The notes beneath the pieces are model-generated. The model saw nothing but the letters and a program-made list of their open reading frames with translations. It was not told the DNA's origin and did no database searches. From positions 59,918,235 to 59,982,234 of the forward strand of contig CM060947.1 in the NCBI GenBank assembly GCA_030765055.1: a stretch of 64,000 bases of DNA, in the 5' to 3' direction. Shown in pieces: positions 23,012 through 38,000 of the stretch. The DNA comes from Mantis religiosa. Its lineage: Eukaryota; Arthropoda; Insecta; Mantodea; Mantidae. Within the stretch, counting starts at the first letter, position 1, and the number at the start of each line of letters is the position of its first letter. Made by a program: the position numbers and the translations under genes.

Positions 23012-26000
23012 CTGTAAGCCAAAAGCACAATTAGTAAAACGTGCAAAATCAGCATACTTAAATTTCTTCCTTAGATATTAAATTAAAAAACCAACAGGAT
23101 TTATACTCATCAGTGCCATTCAAGCAGTGTACATTTGATTACACAACATGCAAATGAGAAAAGCTAAATGAGGTTTTCAGTCCTTTTCAAAAACTAATAC
23201 CATAAAGTACCTTTCTCCAGCTAAGTGAACAATTAGCCCTAATCTACGAAGAGCAAGAAAACTACATAGATATCCTTTTACTAGCAGTAAAATCCGTTCT
23301 CCAGCGACGCGAAGACAAAGACAAACACACACACCACCATTTGGTGGATGGATCAACGGATGGATGATGACTGTGTTTAAGGGTGCTCAATGCTCGGTCA
23401 TCAGCGCCCTCTCTGGTCGTCCATCAGTACCTCTGCCAAGCTGGCCTGCAGCTGGAGTGACCGGCGAAGACGTGCAAGGTTAAGACTAAAAGAACTTGGC
23501 GAACTAATAGGGCATCACCGCAAGGCAGGCAGATTGGAGCGGGGTCCCCTTTTAAAGGAGAACTATAGCTAAAACGGAGTGGCCTTTGCGTAAACGAGAT
23601 TACTGGTGATCAGAAGAAGAAAAGTCAGGGAGAAGAGATTGAGTGAATGACTCGGTCAGTCAGGAGATGAATGCTCTTGTGAAACGCGCACTGGTGTAAT
23701 CGTTTACGTGTGCATTTCTAATGCATTTTATGCACTAAAAGCTGACTAGTGACTCAGCAACCGATCGCGAATCCTAACAAAGTGAAGTTTACGGTGATAC
23801 CACCAACACATGTGCTCGCATAACAAAATATTTGTGCAGTGATTATAGTGAACATGCGCAAAACTAAACTGTGCATACTAAAAGTGTAGGTGGAAAACTG
23901 GAGTTTTAGTTCCTAGTAAGAAACAGTGGTGTACCGTGGTGTGTGAACAGTGCAGTGCTGAGTGAAAGTGACGCGGATAAAACAGAAAACCGCAAAAAAA
24001 CAGTGTGGGACGCACAGCTGTGTGCTCTTGTTGCACGCAACGGTTGGCGTCCCCAAGCCACGCTGTTCCCAGCAGCCTTTGCGCAAGCAGAGCACTGACC
24101 TCCGCTCCAACATGGCGGCGGCCGTAACAACAGCTGCTCCGCCTCAGCCAACCTCACAGCTGGCTGGCAGTCAAGTGCCCCGAGGCAGTCAGTCGGCCAC
24201 CTTTATAGCTGCGCCGGAGCAGGCTGGCGGCACCAACCCTCTCACTGCGCCGCCACTGGCTGTCACGGTGGCAGCAAATAAAGCGCCAATGGACACCACC
24301 ACACCGGAGGATGCGAAAAGGCTGAAGCAGGCCCAAAAATTGGATCAAGAAGTCCGCGATCTGCAGCGAGATGCTCGCAAACATGGAGCCAGAGTCGCGG
24401 AACATCTCGAAAATAGCCAATGACCTTGCCTGCTGCTACCAGGAGCATGCCGTAAAGAAGCGGCACAAAGTACAGCTGGGAGAAGGATGGCAGGTGGCCG
24501 CCGCCAGAAAACGCCCTCACCACCGCAGCAGCGGCCGGGAAAGTGATTCAGACAGTGAACGTCCCGGCTCAAAACTCGATGGGAAGAAAAAAAAAAGACG
24601 AGGCATCTTTAGCGCCCATCAACAGCTTCCACCCCAACCCTCAGCACCAGCAACCGTTACAATGCACTATCGGAGTCCGACGACGAGAGTGACATACCCA
24701 CTATGCCCAACCTTCTGAGCCCTAGGCCAAGACCACAGCGTCCACTCGCGGGGAAAAAGCCTCCCTCAACAGTCCAACCAAAACCACCTTCCACCCCCGC
24801 CTCCACCACCAGGGCGGCCACCATATCCACGGCGAGTACCAGCGCATCCGCCGCGGCCTCGGCGGCAGAGCAGCAGTCGTCGGATGACAAGAAACCCCCG
24901 AGGATCATCATCGACAACCGCCAAGCCGCGAAGGTGCTTCGCATCTTCCGGGACTCCCTCCCACCAAGCACGTACAAGCTGCAGAGCACCAGGAACTGCC
25001 TGAAGCTTTTCCTGGACAGGAAGCAGGACGCCGTGCCCACCATGGGACGCCTGAAGGACGCCGGTGTGGAGTCCTACAGCTTCACTCCCAGGAGCGACCA
25101 GCCCCTCCGCGTGGTAATCAAACGGCTTCCGGAGGACCTGGAAGTACATTTCATCCGGGAGTCCCTCGAAGCGAAGGGCTACACAGGCGTCCAGGTGCGC
25201 CACATGGTTTCCCGCGGCAGGCCTCTGCCCAACTATCAAGTATCGTTAGACAGGACCACCAGTAATAAGCAAATTCTTCAGGAAAGAGAGGTGTGCCATA
25301 TGATGGTCACCGTGGAGGTCCTGGAAACAAATCAAAATATCACTCAATGTTACAACTGCCAACAACTTGGACATACTTTTAGAATGTGCAATATGACCTC
25401 CCGGTGCGTCTTCTGCGGTGGCATTCACCGTCTCGCTGACTGCCCCAAAAAGGCGACGCAGGAGGTCGTACCCCACTGCGCTAATTGTGGGGAGACGCAT
25501 CCTGCCAGCTATCGAGGCTGTGAAACGTTCAGGAACGAACGTCACCGCCGCCAACTGGCAGCCATAGCCAGGGCAGGTCCCAGTGTACAACCAGGGCCAA
25601 GCCCCATCACTCACCCGGCCCTGGTTAGAGAAGGCATGTCCTTTGCAGGCGCCGCCGGATGACGAACGGCACTTGTGCCAACACCAACTGGTCCCCCTCC
25701 TACTTCCCCCCCGTCCTAGGCACCCACTAGTGACCTGGGCGGACTTAAGGAGCTGCTCTCGGCTTTACTCAGACGAGGTATAACTTTAACTCGCGCGCTC
25801 CTGTGGAATGCCGACGGCATCTACAGGCAGCGCTACGAACTTGAAAACTACCTGCGGCGTAACAAAATTGACATCGCATTCATTTGCGAAACTAAATTAA
25901 AGCCGGAACACACTTTTAAGCTCCAAAGGTATAACATCTTTCGGACTTTTTTTTTTTTTTTTTCTTTATTCTTTTTTAGTCCAGTATCTATTTTATAAAC

Positions 26001-29000
26001 TGGACTTTATATCCACTTTATTGATTTCATTTTATACAATCTTTACAAGTACAAGTTTTAATTACAAAGTAACATAGGAAGAGTAATAAGTTAATATACA
26101 AACTAAGAACTAGAAAAAACACAAACATTAAACAGATATTAAAAGAATACAACACAATTTTAACTTAAAACTAAGCATAATCGTGAAACTCTCTATATTT
26201 TTTATCTGAAAACATATTAGTATAATGATTAATCAACTGAAAGGTATACTTATTTCTTAGTAAGTCATACATGGACTTGTTCCTTAAATGCCAGTTGATG
26301 TTTGCATTTTGTGCCCATCTAAGTGGACACTCCCAAAGTGAGTGCTCTGGTGTATCTATTAATCCACAGTTACAGGTGTTAATTGGAGATTGGCCAAACC
26401 TATGGAGGTGTGCCCTATACGGACCATGCCCGGTAACATAGTGTATAAATCCTCGCGAAGGCATTAAAAATTTGAAACATAGCCGTTCTCTTATACTTGG
26501 ATAAAATGAATGTACTCTTCTACCGGTTCTTAAACTATCCCAAATATCTTGCCATTCACTAATAATTATATCATCTAGTTCACATTCATCTTCAATTCTT
26601 TGACCTACTAATTGACTCGCGCGAACTATGTTACCATGGCGTAGCCAGTACCGGGCACCCCTCTTACGCAGCTCTAGATCTAAGGGTAGCAGTCCCAGAA
26701 TAACTAGTAAAGCTTCAGTTGGTGTCGTTGAAAAAGCGCCAACTAGACGTATTAAGATTTTCCTTTGAAGAGATCTCAAAGTTCTTTGTGCACCCAATAA
26801 AAAAGCCCGATGACCCCAAACTGAAGCAGCATATGTAATAATTGAAACTAACAATCGGACTGACAGAATTGGCAGACAAGGGGGGGGGGGGGGGGGGAAC
26901 ACCGCCATCTTTTAAAAAGACAGTTGCTCATGCTCCTGTTACGCTGCCTGCTTTGGCAGCACTGGAGTGCACAGCACTCAAAATCCGTGCAAACAACAGG
27001 ACGGTGATGATGGTGGCGCTTTATCGGCCTCCCGCCTCCCCTAAGACCTCGAACAAATCCTTGCTTTAGAGGACCACGTTATAATTGCAGGAGATTTCAA
27101 CGCTCGACACCCGTGGTGGTTTTCTCGTCGAGCGAACGCGGCTGGAAATCTCATGGTGGAACTTATAACTGAAAATGATGACATCGAGGTACACCTCCCC
27201 CCAGAACACACTTTTTGGCATAGAACGGGACTTGATCCTGAAATTTTGGACTTCGTTCTAACAAAAAATGCGGCATTTACAAGCAATCTTATCGTGTATC
27301 ACAGTCTGGATTCCGACCATTTGCCTGTGCATTTCGAGTTCTGCGGCTCTCTCGCGGCCGGTGTAACCGGTCCGCCGAGGCGAGCAGAAACAAACTGGGC
27401 AGCTTACACGCTCGATATGCACAGGATGGCGCAACCCAGAATGTCATACCACAGCGAGGCGGACATTGACGCCGCCATTGAAAACTTCGGCTCGCTGCGC
27501 ACGGCCAGACGAAACGCTACCTCATATACCACAAGTCCAGCCAGTTTCTGCACGTACCCTGAGGTGGAACGGCCCATTGCCCAACGTCGACGCCTGACGA
27601 GACTGTGGCGGTACACCAGTCAGCCTGAGTATAAAACGCTAGCAAAATGGCTAAGCAACATCATTCGGCAACAAATTAAAGTTAACAAAATTGAACAGTG
27701 GGAAAACAAGATGCTGAGTACCACCCATTCGGGCCATAGTTTGTGGAAATTGTTAAAGGCATTTAAAGTCTTCTCAAACGCCAACGCCGCCACTGAGGCG
27801 CTCCAAACTCAACTCGGCCTGCACTTCTCCTCCGAGGAGAAAGCCGAGGTTATCGCTGACTGTCTACAGGACCGATTCAGCGAAAACGCAAACCAACCAC
27901 GAATTAGAGAGGGAGGTTAATGCTTGGGTACAAAACTGGGTGACGCAGAAACACGAGCATCATCTGCCCCTTACAAACCCACAGAAATTCTACTAGCTCA
28001 TTAGGAAGCTACCTAGTGGGAAAGCCGCCGGCCCGGACAATGTGACTCAAGCATCTCCCGAGAAAAGCCCTGGTGCAGCTCACTAAAATATTCAACGCCT
28101 ATTTGCAGCACAACCATTTCCCCGACACTTGGAAACGAGCCAAGGTGATAATGCTCCCGAAGCAGGGGAAAAGCACCAGGCAACCTCAAAATTACCGCCC
28201 CATTAGTCTCTTGTCTACAATTGGTAAATTGCTCGAAAAAATCATACTTTCTCGACTCCAAAAACAAGTTTCGGACCATGACCTTTCAAATTCTCAGTTT
28301 GGCTTTAGAAAAGGCCATTCTACCGAGGTTCAGCTCCTCAGATTAGCAGACGACGTAACCGAACAATTCAACAATGGGGCTTCAACGTTGGCGTTATTTT
28401 TGGATGTAGAAGCCGCCTTCGACCGGTGGTGGCACAACGGCCTTATTTGTAAGATGCACCGAAACTTTCTCGGCCTCCAAATCTCAACTCCTATGCTGCA
28501 CAGCTTTTTGAAAAATCGGCGCTTCTGCGTCCAAGTGGGTGGTCCTCCTCTAAGGAAAGTCATGCAGGCTGGCGTACCACAGGGGGCGATCATGTCGCCA
28601 TTTCTGTATATTATGTTCTCTAACGACTACCCCGCGGACGCCAGATGCAAAGTGGCCATGTACGCTGACGACACTGCAATCTACAACCACCACAAAAACT
28701 ATCGTTTCGGCTTATTAGAAATGCAGCGGTATACTGACCACTTCATCTCATGGCTCCATGATTGGAAAGTCAAAATTAATCCAAACAAATGCCAGCTGAT
28801 TCATTTTACAAAGCGGCGCCCTTTGGCTATGGACCTAACGGTCGGTGGTCACCTATTGCACTGCCGTCAGCAAGTCAAGTAACTGGGCGTGACGTCACGC
28901 ACGATGAACTGGTCAACCCATATAAAAGATCGCCAACAAAGGGCGGCAGAGATTAAAGTTATGCGCCCCCATCTTCAGGAGTAAACAACTCAAACTGAAT

Positions 29001-32000
29001 TCAGAGCTTGTCCTATATAGGACATTTATACTGTCGGTGGTCCTGTATGCGTGTGTGGCCTGGGCCAACGCATCCAAATCAACAATTAAGTACCTCCAAA
29101 CAATTCAAAACCTCTCCCTCACAAAGATCCTTTCTGTTCCTCTCACCACCAACCGCCAAATCCACCTGGAAACCAACTCCCCCACAATAGCTGAGGTCAT
29201 CCTAAAACGGGCCTCCTCCACCTGGGGGCGCATACGACACCACAAAAAACCGAAAATATTCAGTATTGGGAAGGGCGAGCCGCAGCATCGGAAACATTCC
29301 AGAATAATGATATTTTAAACGACGATGGCTCACCCAATCTGCGCGCCCAGCATCCCCAACGCTCCCCGGCCCACGGCCGCACGTCCTCACGGGCAGAGGC
29401 CGGAGTCACGGCAACATGGATCCCGGCCGAGCTCCAAACTGTCCCACAGTCTAACTGCGAAAACTGTACATAGTGCTCAGTGGGTGTGTATGCGTGAGAG
29501 TGGGTGCGTGTGTAAATATGTATATATAATAAAATAGTTTAAAAAATTACATAAAAACTGGTAGAGACAAAGACAATGAACAAAGTAATACTGTTCTCGG
29601 AGGTCGAGATAAGGCCGCCGAATGGGTATTTATTAAACCCAAAAACATCTGTACAAACAGATAAGTAAATTTATAACCTAATGCTAATTCTAAGCCTGTG
29701 AGCCGAGCCCTCATGTACCGGCTCCAGGCCATATTTTATTAATAAATAAAATTGAAACTGCGTAAACGAAAGAGTATTGATTCCTCTCGACGAGATGCAC
29801 AAGAGCAAGTTGCCCAAAGAATTCGAAGCTCCTTCAGCATTCTAAGTTTGCTCCACAGAGAGTAGACCACTTATCGCAACAGCACAATAGTGCCGCTCTC
29901 CGCACGAGCCTATAGTCCCTCCAAGCTTGAAATGGGGACAAATAAACATTGCCGTTTTTATCACTCCGCCAACGAACACGAGTTCGAAGCTCTCTGCCGT
30001 CAGCTCTTTACATCTCTTATCGCAACCGTTATATTTTTATGCTTTGTGTTTATGGGCGCTCAAGTAAAAGGTCATCAGCACCATTTAAAAACAATCATAG
30101 CAAAAACGTGTATAAACCTAGACACCAAGTAGAAATACATCTATTAAAAATCAAAATTTAAAATTAATAAAATAAACACGAACAGAAAATGAAAAGGAGA
30201 TAAATAATAAAAACAGATTGATATAGACAATAAGAGAGGAACATTAAACAGCTTGCACAAACTACAATATTAAATATAAAACAGATAGATAACTACAACA
30301 ATGGCAAGAGCCAGCGATTGACTATATAACAAAACTAACAGACAGCAAACAAAATAAACTCTAGATCCTAAAATAAACTCTCGCGATGTAGCGTAAAACC
30401 TCTTCCATCGCGGAGTTATTGTCTGCCAGGATCTCCGACAGGCTGTCCGGTAGCCGCAGATTCTGGAAGGTCTGCTAGGTGAAAACTAGCAGCACATGAC
30501 GGACCGAAAGAACCTGATCACAAAGCGGTTGAAAACAGGAGCAGGGTCCTCCTTGAAAAGGTGGCTGAGTGAGAACTTGCAGCGCCCAATACGCAACCAG
30601 CTAACCTAATCTCCCAACCTGATAAGCGACAAGAGGTGGCCCAGTTAACCAGCAGCTCCATCGCCGTTCTAAGCGTGTTTCCACGCAGAACAGACCACTC
30701 ATCGCACCAGCACAGGTTTCGCTCTACGCATAAGCCTAGTCTTCCGCGCTGACAGAAGGGATGTCAACACTGGGCTCTATGGTTGCCACCTTAGCTGCCG
30801 AATCCGTCAACTCATTCTCCTGCAAGCCTGCGTGACCAGGAATCCATGCACACACCACGATAACGCCAGAGGGTATATAACGTGGAGGGCGTCCTGGATA
30901 CGCTCTACAATAGGATGGTGGTTGTACAACTCACGAAGACTGAGGTGAGCTAAGGGAAACACTTAAGATAAGGCAATCAACCAAATTTCTTCTGCGAACA
31001 TGTAAAATGGCTCGGTATATTGGATAGTGCTCTGCACTAGAAAAGCGCTGCCATGGTAACCGAATGTATAGGGTTCGGCTCCATGGACATGCGCACATCT
31101 AACACCGGTAGAGCTTTTAGATCTGTCTGCTAAACGAAGGCCAGAGTTATGGACCGTGACTAATTTCTTCAGCACAGGTAGAGCTGAAGGGAAGACGATG
31201 CACGCATAGTTCCGCCTGGATCGGATCAGTGTGCAATACAAACGAAGCAACACTGCGCGATCCGCTCTCCACGATTTCTCACTATGTATCCACAAGATAT
31301 TAAGAGAACGCTCACACCGTGCTTTCAACTGTGAAATGTGCGATGACCAGCGAAGCTTTCTATAAAAAGAAAGTCCAATGAACCTCGTTTCGTCTGCAAA
31401 TGGTAAAACATGCCGACCCAGTCGGAGTGTAGGTGGAAACAGTCACCTACGGCACCGGAAGTTGACGCAGACCGTTTTCTCCACGGAATACCGAAATCCG
31501 TTCTTGGAGCTCCACTCGCAGATTGTCCAAGCATTGCTGCAGACGGCGCTATAGAATCGGAACACGCTGAGAACTACAGCAGAGATGCTTTCAGGTACAC
31601 ATCGGCGATTCTGTTACCCTGATATAGCTTAACTAACTTCATATATGAAAAAAGTCACTCACAAACGCACGTTGAGCCAAACATACACAGAGTTCTTGCT
31701 GCCAAATAATGCAAGTTTGGAAATCTCTCTTTTGATATTATTATAAGAGAGTAATATTTTGCCAGCTGTCGTATTTTTGTTTCAGCTCAAGGTCGTTTTG
31801 AAGTTCAATTAATTCGAATTGGTACTTAGGGGTGGCATTGTTGGCATCCAATGAAAATGGAACTGCAAACAGTTGATATTAATTTTCCATGTTAACATGC
31901 CCAAATCTAGCCTCAAATTCTTCGCGTAGTGTTTCCAACATTTCTGCATACTTTGTGGAACATAATGCTTCGAATGACGTAATAACGGACACAGGATTTG

Positions 32001-35000
32001 AAAAATGTAGTGTTCATATCAATTAAATGTTCTTTCCACAACAGTAGCATATGTTCAAATGATTTTGTTTCCATACATTTGTAAAATTGTTTGATCTCTT
32101 CCTTGAAGGCATACACTGAGGTCATTGAGATGACCGGTCATGCAGACGAGAAAGGCTAAGTGACAGATCATTTTTTCTGTCTAAGCACTGGTACGTTGCT
32201 CCAATTCATGTCCATGAACAAGGCAATCTTCACGCAAAGCGAAGATACGTCTGAGTTTTCCACAACTAAGCCATCGAACCTCTGTATAAAATGGCACTTC
32301 CCCATTGGTATTATCAAGGTCGTACAGCAGATCTTTAAATTGCCTATGATCTAAGCCTCGTGTTTGTGTGAAATCAGTTGTCACCACTACATCCATTACA
32401 TGAATCATGTTAAGTGTCTTGGCACAAATTCTCTAGGTGAATTATACAATGCATAGGTACAATGATATGGGGAACATTCATTTTCCTTAATTTTGCGTTG
32501 CACGCATCCCATAAGCCCCGTATTAGTGCCCCACATGGCTGGCCACCGTCTGTCGTCAGTGATACATATTTTGTCCACTTAGGAAACTGTCCATTGTCTG
32601 TTCTAAAGCAAGATAAATATCACCTGTTGCTGTCTGCTTCATAGGAAGAAGATCTAACAGTTCTTCCCTGACTTTCAAATTTACGTCAACACCTCTGATG
32701 AAGATAGCAAAATTCACTGTATGGGATATATACACTCTCGTTCCGACCCAACGAAAACGTAATGAATGTGATTATCTCCATAAGCTGAGCTTCAATATCA
32801 GCGACAAGGTCATGGATATATCACATTACATTTGCAGGAGATAACGAGATCGAATATATATAATATGGCGGTCATCAGCGCCCTTTAGAAAACTAGTCAT
32901 GGCAAAAGCCAGATATAAAACTTTCTAAAAACTATACAAGTGTATCAAAACCTATTAAAATACACGTATATAAAAAATTTATCAAAACTACTAAAAATTT
33001 TGTTCACCTATTTCACCTTTCCACCGACACGGGTCTCCACGCACGGCCTACACGTGGGTGGGCCTGTTGACCGTCTCCCTCAACCACGAAGAGGAGCCCC
33101 ACGAGGGAGACGGTTGGCTCGGGACCACGGGTGCGCCAAACCCGTACTTACCAAAGTAGGCCCCTGGGGGGTTTCTATAAATAATACAAAATACCGATAC
33201 TAGACCAACACAGTCGAACACTAATGTGAAGAAACGTTGACTCAAAACAGTGCAATAAATAATAATAATCACAAGACAAAACAATTACACCCGTAATGTA
33301 ACTGTCTGCTAACGTCCCGTAACAGCTTCAGCACTGTGATTCGTTCATCACCTTCTAATCTGTCCTAGTCACTAGCATGGCAAGTGTCATATGGCGCTGG
33401 AGATTACATTTTGTATCACATTCAGGACCTTATTGCATATTAAACATCGTACAGCATTATCAAATGACCTAACAAAACGTCACGCCGACATCGCACAGCA
33501 GGTTCTGCATCTTCGGAGCTGATGCTCACAACTGGGCTAGTTGGAAATGGTCGAATAGCTAAACAAAGACCACAGCTATGGACAGTTTAATTTCTTCAGC
33601 ACTGATGGACGAGCTGACGAGAAAACGATACAACCATAGTCCAGATTGAATCGGATCAGTGTGCGATACCAACGCAGTACTCAATATGTGAAAAGTTGTT
33701 GCACGCATCAGAATGGAATGCGGATTCTCCGGTGTTCAGAACCAGGTTATTTCTGTCCATTAAATTTGCGATTGGCTTACCTCTCGCACAACCCTGAGTG
33801 CAGTCCCACAGACTATGACAGTTATTTAGGTCACTCATCAAAGGTGTTGGTAACATGGAAACCAGATGTAGCTCGTAGACGTAGACGAGAGATCCGAAAG
33901 TGGTATATAAATATAGAAAATAGCGAATTGTATCGGTTGCAGCTTACTCCCTACAGCAACTGAGTGAGGAAACTAGAGAATCTACACGGAACCCCGGTTC
34001 ACCTAATCCAGTTAACTACCGCAGTAGGCCCATATGGGAGCCTTGACAATTAGGGTATTTGCGGCCAAAGTAAAACTGCTCAAAACAGAAACTAAAAATA
34101 TGAAATCCAGATTAAAAACCTAAAAGACTAAAGTAATTAAAATGTGCAAAAGGAAACATTCCTAAACGGAAATTACAAGTTAGCTTTGTGTATAAAACCA
34201 AAAGAGAGTAACGGACGATCTTTATTTTCCTTTTCAGCTTGGCTGACATCCGACCGAATCTATAATTTCCCTCTTCTTGCAACTCCGGGAGCCGGAAGAA
34301 CCCTTGCTGCTCGAGCAGCGAGATCGGGACTGCTTAGAGGGGTTGCAACTACGCGGTCGATGTTTACGTCTAGAACGATTTTTAATCGCGACACAGGATT
34401 GGTACTTCTTGCGGCTGGCTTAAGTTGACTGGAAAGACATCTATTTCTTTTTTAGTCAGATCGTCAGGACTAGAGCTTGTGAGAACACCTCTACACAAGT
34501 TGAACGATTGCTGAGGAGCAACGCGGATGGCCCAGGAGCCCAACACCCGCTTTCAACAATTACTGACTGGTAAGCGCTGTTCATCTCGACCCGTAACGTA
34601 CTCTGGCACGTGTCGCGTTGTTTACCGGGCCACAGATCCTATCAACTTCAAACTGCACCCAGAACAGACTAATATCTGATCATTTCCCGTTCACGCCAGC
34701 CAGCAACAACCACCAATGTACTTCCGCGTAGGCGTGTCGCTTTCTTTAACGGGTCACAGACCCTATTAACCTCAAAATGTACATAGTACAGACTAATTAA
34801 TAACTTAAATAGTTTTCCGTTCACTTGCGTCAGGAAAAAATTAAAGAAAGTTTTTTTGCACGGGTCCATCTTGAATAGAACCCCCATCCGGAACTGTCTG
34901 CATCACCCTGCTATCCGGGGGTTAGGTGCAAAACGTTTTCACGGTCTAGTCCATCATGTGGACCGCTCCCATTGACCGATACCAAAGCGTACTTCAGATT

Positions 35001-38000
35001 AGCTACCCTCCAACATCCACCGCTTGTCTGTACGAGTAAACCGTTCACTAAGCATACCCAGGCTCTAAGTTACAAGAATAACAGCCAATGCTTCCCCATT
35101 ATAGGACGCGGTGTGTAAAAAACACGCGGATTCAAAGGACTTGTGGTTGATTACACCGGGTTTCCGTTAGCGGCAACAAGTCCGGCCGTGATCCTAACCC
35201 GGCACATTGCTATAGGGAAACTATCACAAGCCGGGGGTTTCAAGGATCTGCGTGAGTATACATGACGGCGTGGACGGGCTCCGGGCCTAAGGTTCAGTGC
35301 GAAAGGTCCGCTCAACCTTTGCGCTTGAGACCTCCGGAGATCGCACCTGTCGGACTCCGCGCTGAAATCATGGGAAAAACCACGTACATGGGACAAACAC
35401 AGCAGTTAATAAAGAGGAATTTGCAAATTATTAATCATAACTTATAAAATCTAAACGAGGAAGCGGATTCCTACTGACAGTTTGCGTCTCGGGACCGTGG
35501 AATTGCCAATTCGCATACCTACAGTAGAAAGCCCCTGAATGGAGAAGCAGACTCCACCTAGGGAATTAGCTATAAGGGATCATTAAGAATACTACCAGCC
35601 ACATTAAGTCCAGGGTCAGTAGTACAAATTTTACCACAAATACATCAGATAGTAGTGTGAACCCAACGGGAGGCGGACGGTCAAAGTCCACCCTGGCGCC
35701 GAAGAGGTCACGTGATTCATTGAGGGGCCAGTGAAGTCATTCGTCCTTGAACTTTGGAAAGGTAAAGAAACAAAAGTTGTGTCGTTTTGATCTTTTTAAG
35801 TCCAAGGACGAATGGCGTCACTGACTCTGTCCACGTGACCTTGGCGCCAGGGCGGAGCGACCGCTACCTCCAGCGGGGCGCTTTATTTTCTATGCATCGG
35901 TTACAGATGGCAGTACACAAAAATGGAAATGTTTCACAAAAAGTGCTAGTGCGCACACGTGCGTGGGCCAGCAAGGTATATTGAAATGTACTTTGCTACC
36001 TTGCATCGACGATACGGAGCGAATGCGGTTTTGCATGGCGCACTTACGTTGCTCCATGCGCCGTCCACGTCTTGAGGAGGAAATCGTTGTCAAGTGAGAG
36101 GCAGCAGCGTCAAGGCATCGAGTTCTTCGGGGTCGAGCTATGACAGGTGCCGGTGGTTGACGAGGTGTTTTTGGATGAGTTGATCGATTCGTTGTTCTGC
36201 CATGGTGCGCTTCCGCTGTTTTTTCTCTAACAATGCCCTAAGTGCAAATGATCCGACAAAAGGAAAAAAGAAAAAGAAAATAGAAACTTGATCCTTCTCC
36301 TGTAACACCTGCGTGCTTGCTTCTTTTTAGGAGTGTTGCGTAAGAAAGGGAACAAGAAAAACCGTGGTACGTATATTTTTGTCAAAGAAGCGAGCTCTGC
36401 GATGGCACCGTGCTGTTACGCTTCCAAAGACCGACTGACCATGCGTGCATCGTGGAGGGGGTATATACGACCTTTGAGGGCTGCGTTTTGATTATGTGTG
36501 TTGCAAAGTGTGATGTTGCGCAATACTTCCGAGGGGTACATATAGCTTTGACACGTCGACATTGCAGGTTATTGTTACAGGTGTTTCGCTATGTTTAAGG
36601 TGACGGTGGTTTTGGTTTGTTTAAGTGGGCTAACTGGTGCGGAAGAGAGCTGCGTGACGTTTGGCAGGTGTGGGTTTACGCCGGATAGCGGTTATTTGGA
36701 AAATGGAACTATTTAGGGAAAACTACGAATTACATTAAAATTATTCCTGCATGTATAAGCCGAATAGCACGTGCAGGTTTGAGGGTGCTTTGACGAATGT
36801 GGAGAGCTTGAACCATGTGTGTACCTATTTAAAGACAGTGAGGAGGTGTTAAGTCGGTATATCGCTGTGCAGAGTTGTTTTACGGAAATTTTCACGCGGG
36901 TAACATAGAATGCAGGCAAGGTTTTGTCGCGAATGACGTTTGCGAATGTGTGAAAAGCTTGGGAGGCGTTAACTATGCGAGATGCAATTTTTCCAGTAAA
37001 CCTGTGGACATGAAGCTAGCGGTAATACTTCGATTTTGGTAGAAATGATAAATCCTAAGAAATTAGATAAGGATTTGCCACCTGGTTTGGATTTGAATTG
37101 CAAAGTAACTGAAGAGCAAGCATAGTTTGTAATGTACAGTATCGTTGACAACATGAACGCGTACTTTGCGGATAATTATCTTCACGTGTTTGGAACGTGC
37201 GGAAATAGCGAGTGGAATTTGAACCTAGGAGCAAAAAGGGTTGCGGGTAGAATTAAGCGTGGAGCTAATTGGTCTGCCCAAGGTACTTTTAAGTATAAGT
37301 TCCGAATGCGGCACTGCCCAGCCACCGCATCATCGGGTCGCGTGCCAGTCAATAGTTTGCGCAAGGTTGTGGCGGAAAATGTAAATCTGGTATAAATAGA
37401 ATTAAGCAGAAGTTAAAACGAGAATGCAGTGCTAAAGTTGCAAATTTGAATGATGAATTAGATACTGGTTTAGAAGACAACGATAATCTTAAAGAAAGGT
37501 TATCGAAAGCACAGGAAGCGTTACGACACATGAAGATGATGGTGTTTAGGCGCGCTCAACTACTGGGTCATCAGCGCCCTATAAAACACCAATGGGTTTA
37601 AAATCTAATTAAAGCGAGAAAGACAAATGCAATAAATCAAATGAAAGCAAAAGATAATACTCCGCTCAACGATGTGGCAAAGACTAAAATGGAAACTAAG
37701 ACAATTAAAACCATAAAGGAGATAAAATGGTTAAAATACCCAAAATTTTAGGGCTAAATCCTAAAATTTGTTGATAAAATGAACGCTAAAACTTTGCCCA
37801 CCCCCGTTTCGTCATCCGCGAGTATCTCTGCCAAGCTGGCCGGCAGCTGGAGAGACCTGCGGAGACGGGCTAGTCTAAAACAATCTAAAAATAAATTACG
37901 CACAGACAGTTCGGCACCGCAGAGCGGGCAAACTGGAGCCGGTGACCGGTTTAATAAAAAACTGTGGCTAAAATGACAATGGCCAAGACGCAACCGAGCC

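Noticed and set aside
24657..25239. Minus-strand frames of 128 and 157 codons
   Set aside because: They are antisense to the GC-rich, Pro/Ala-rich LINE-B ORF1.
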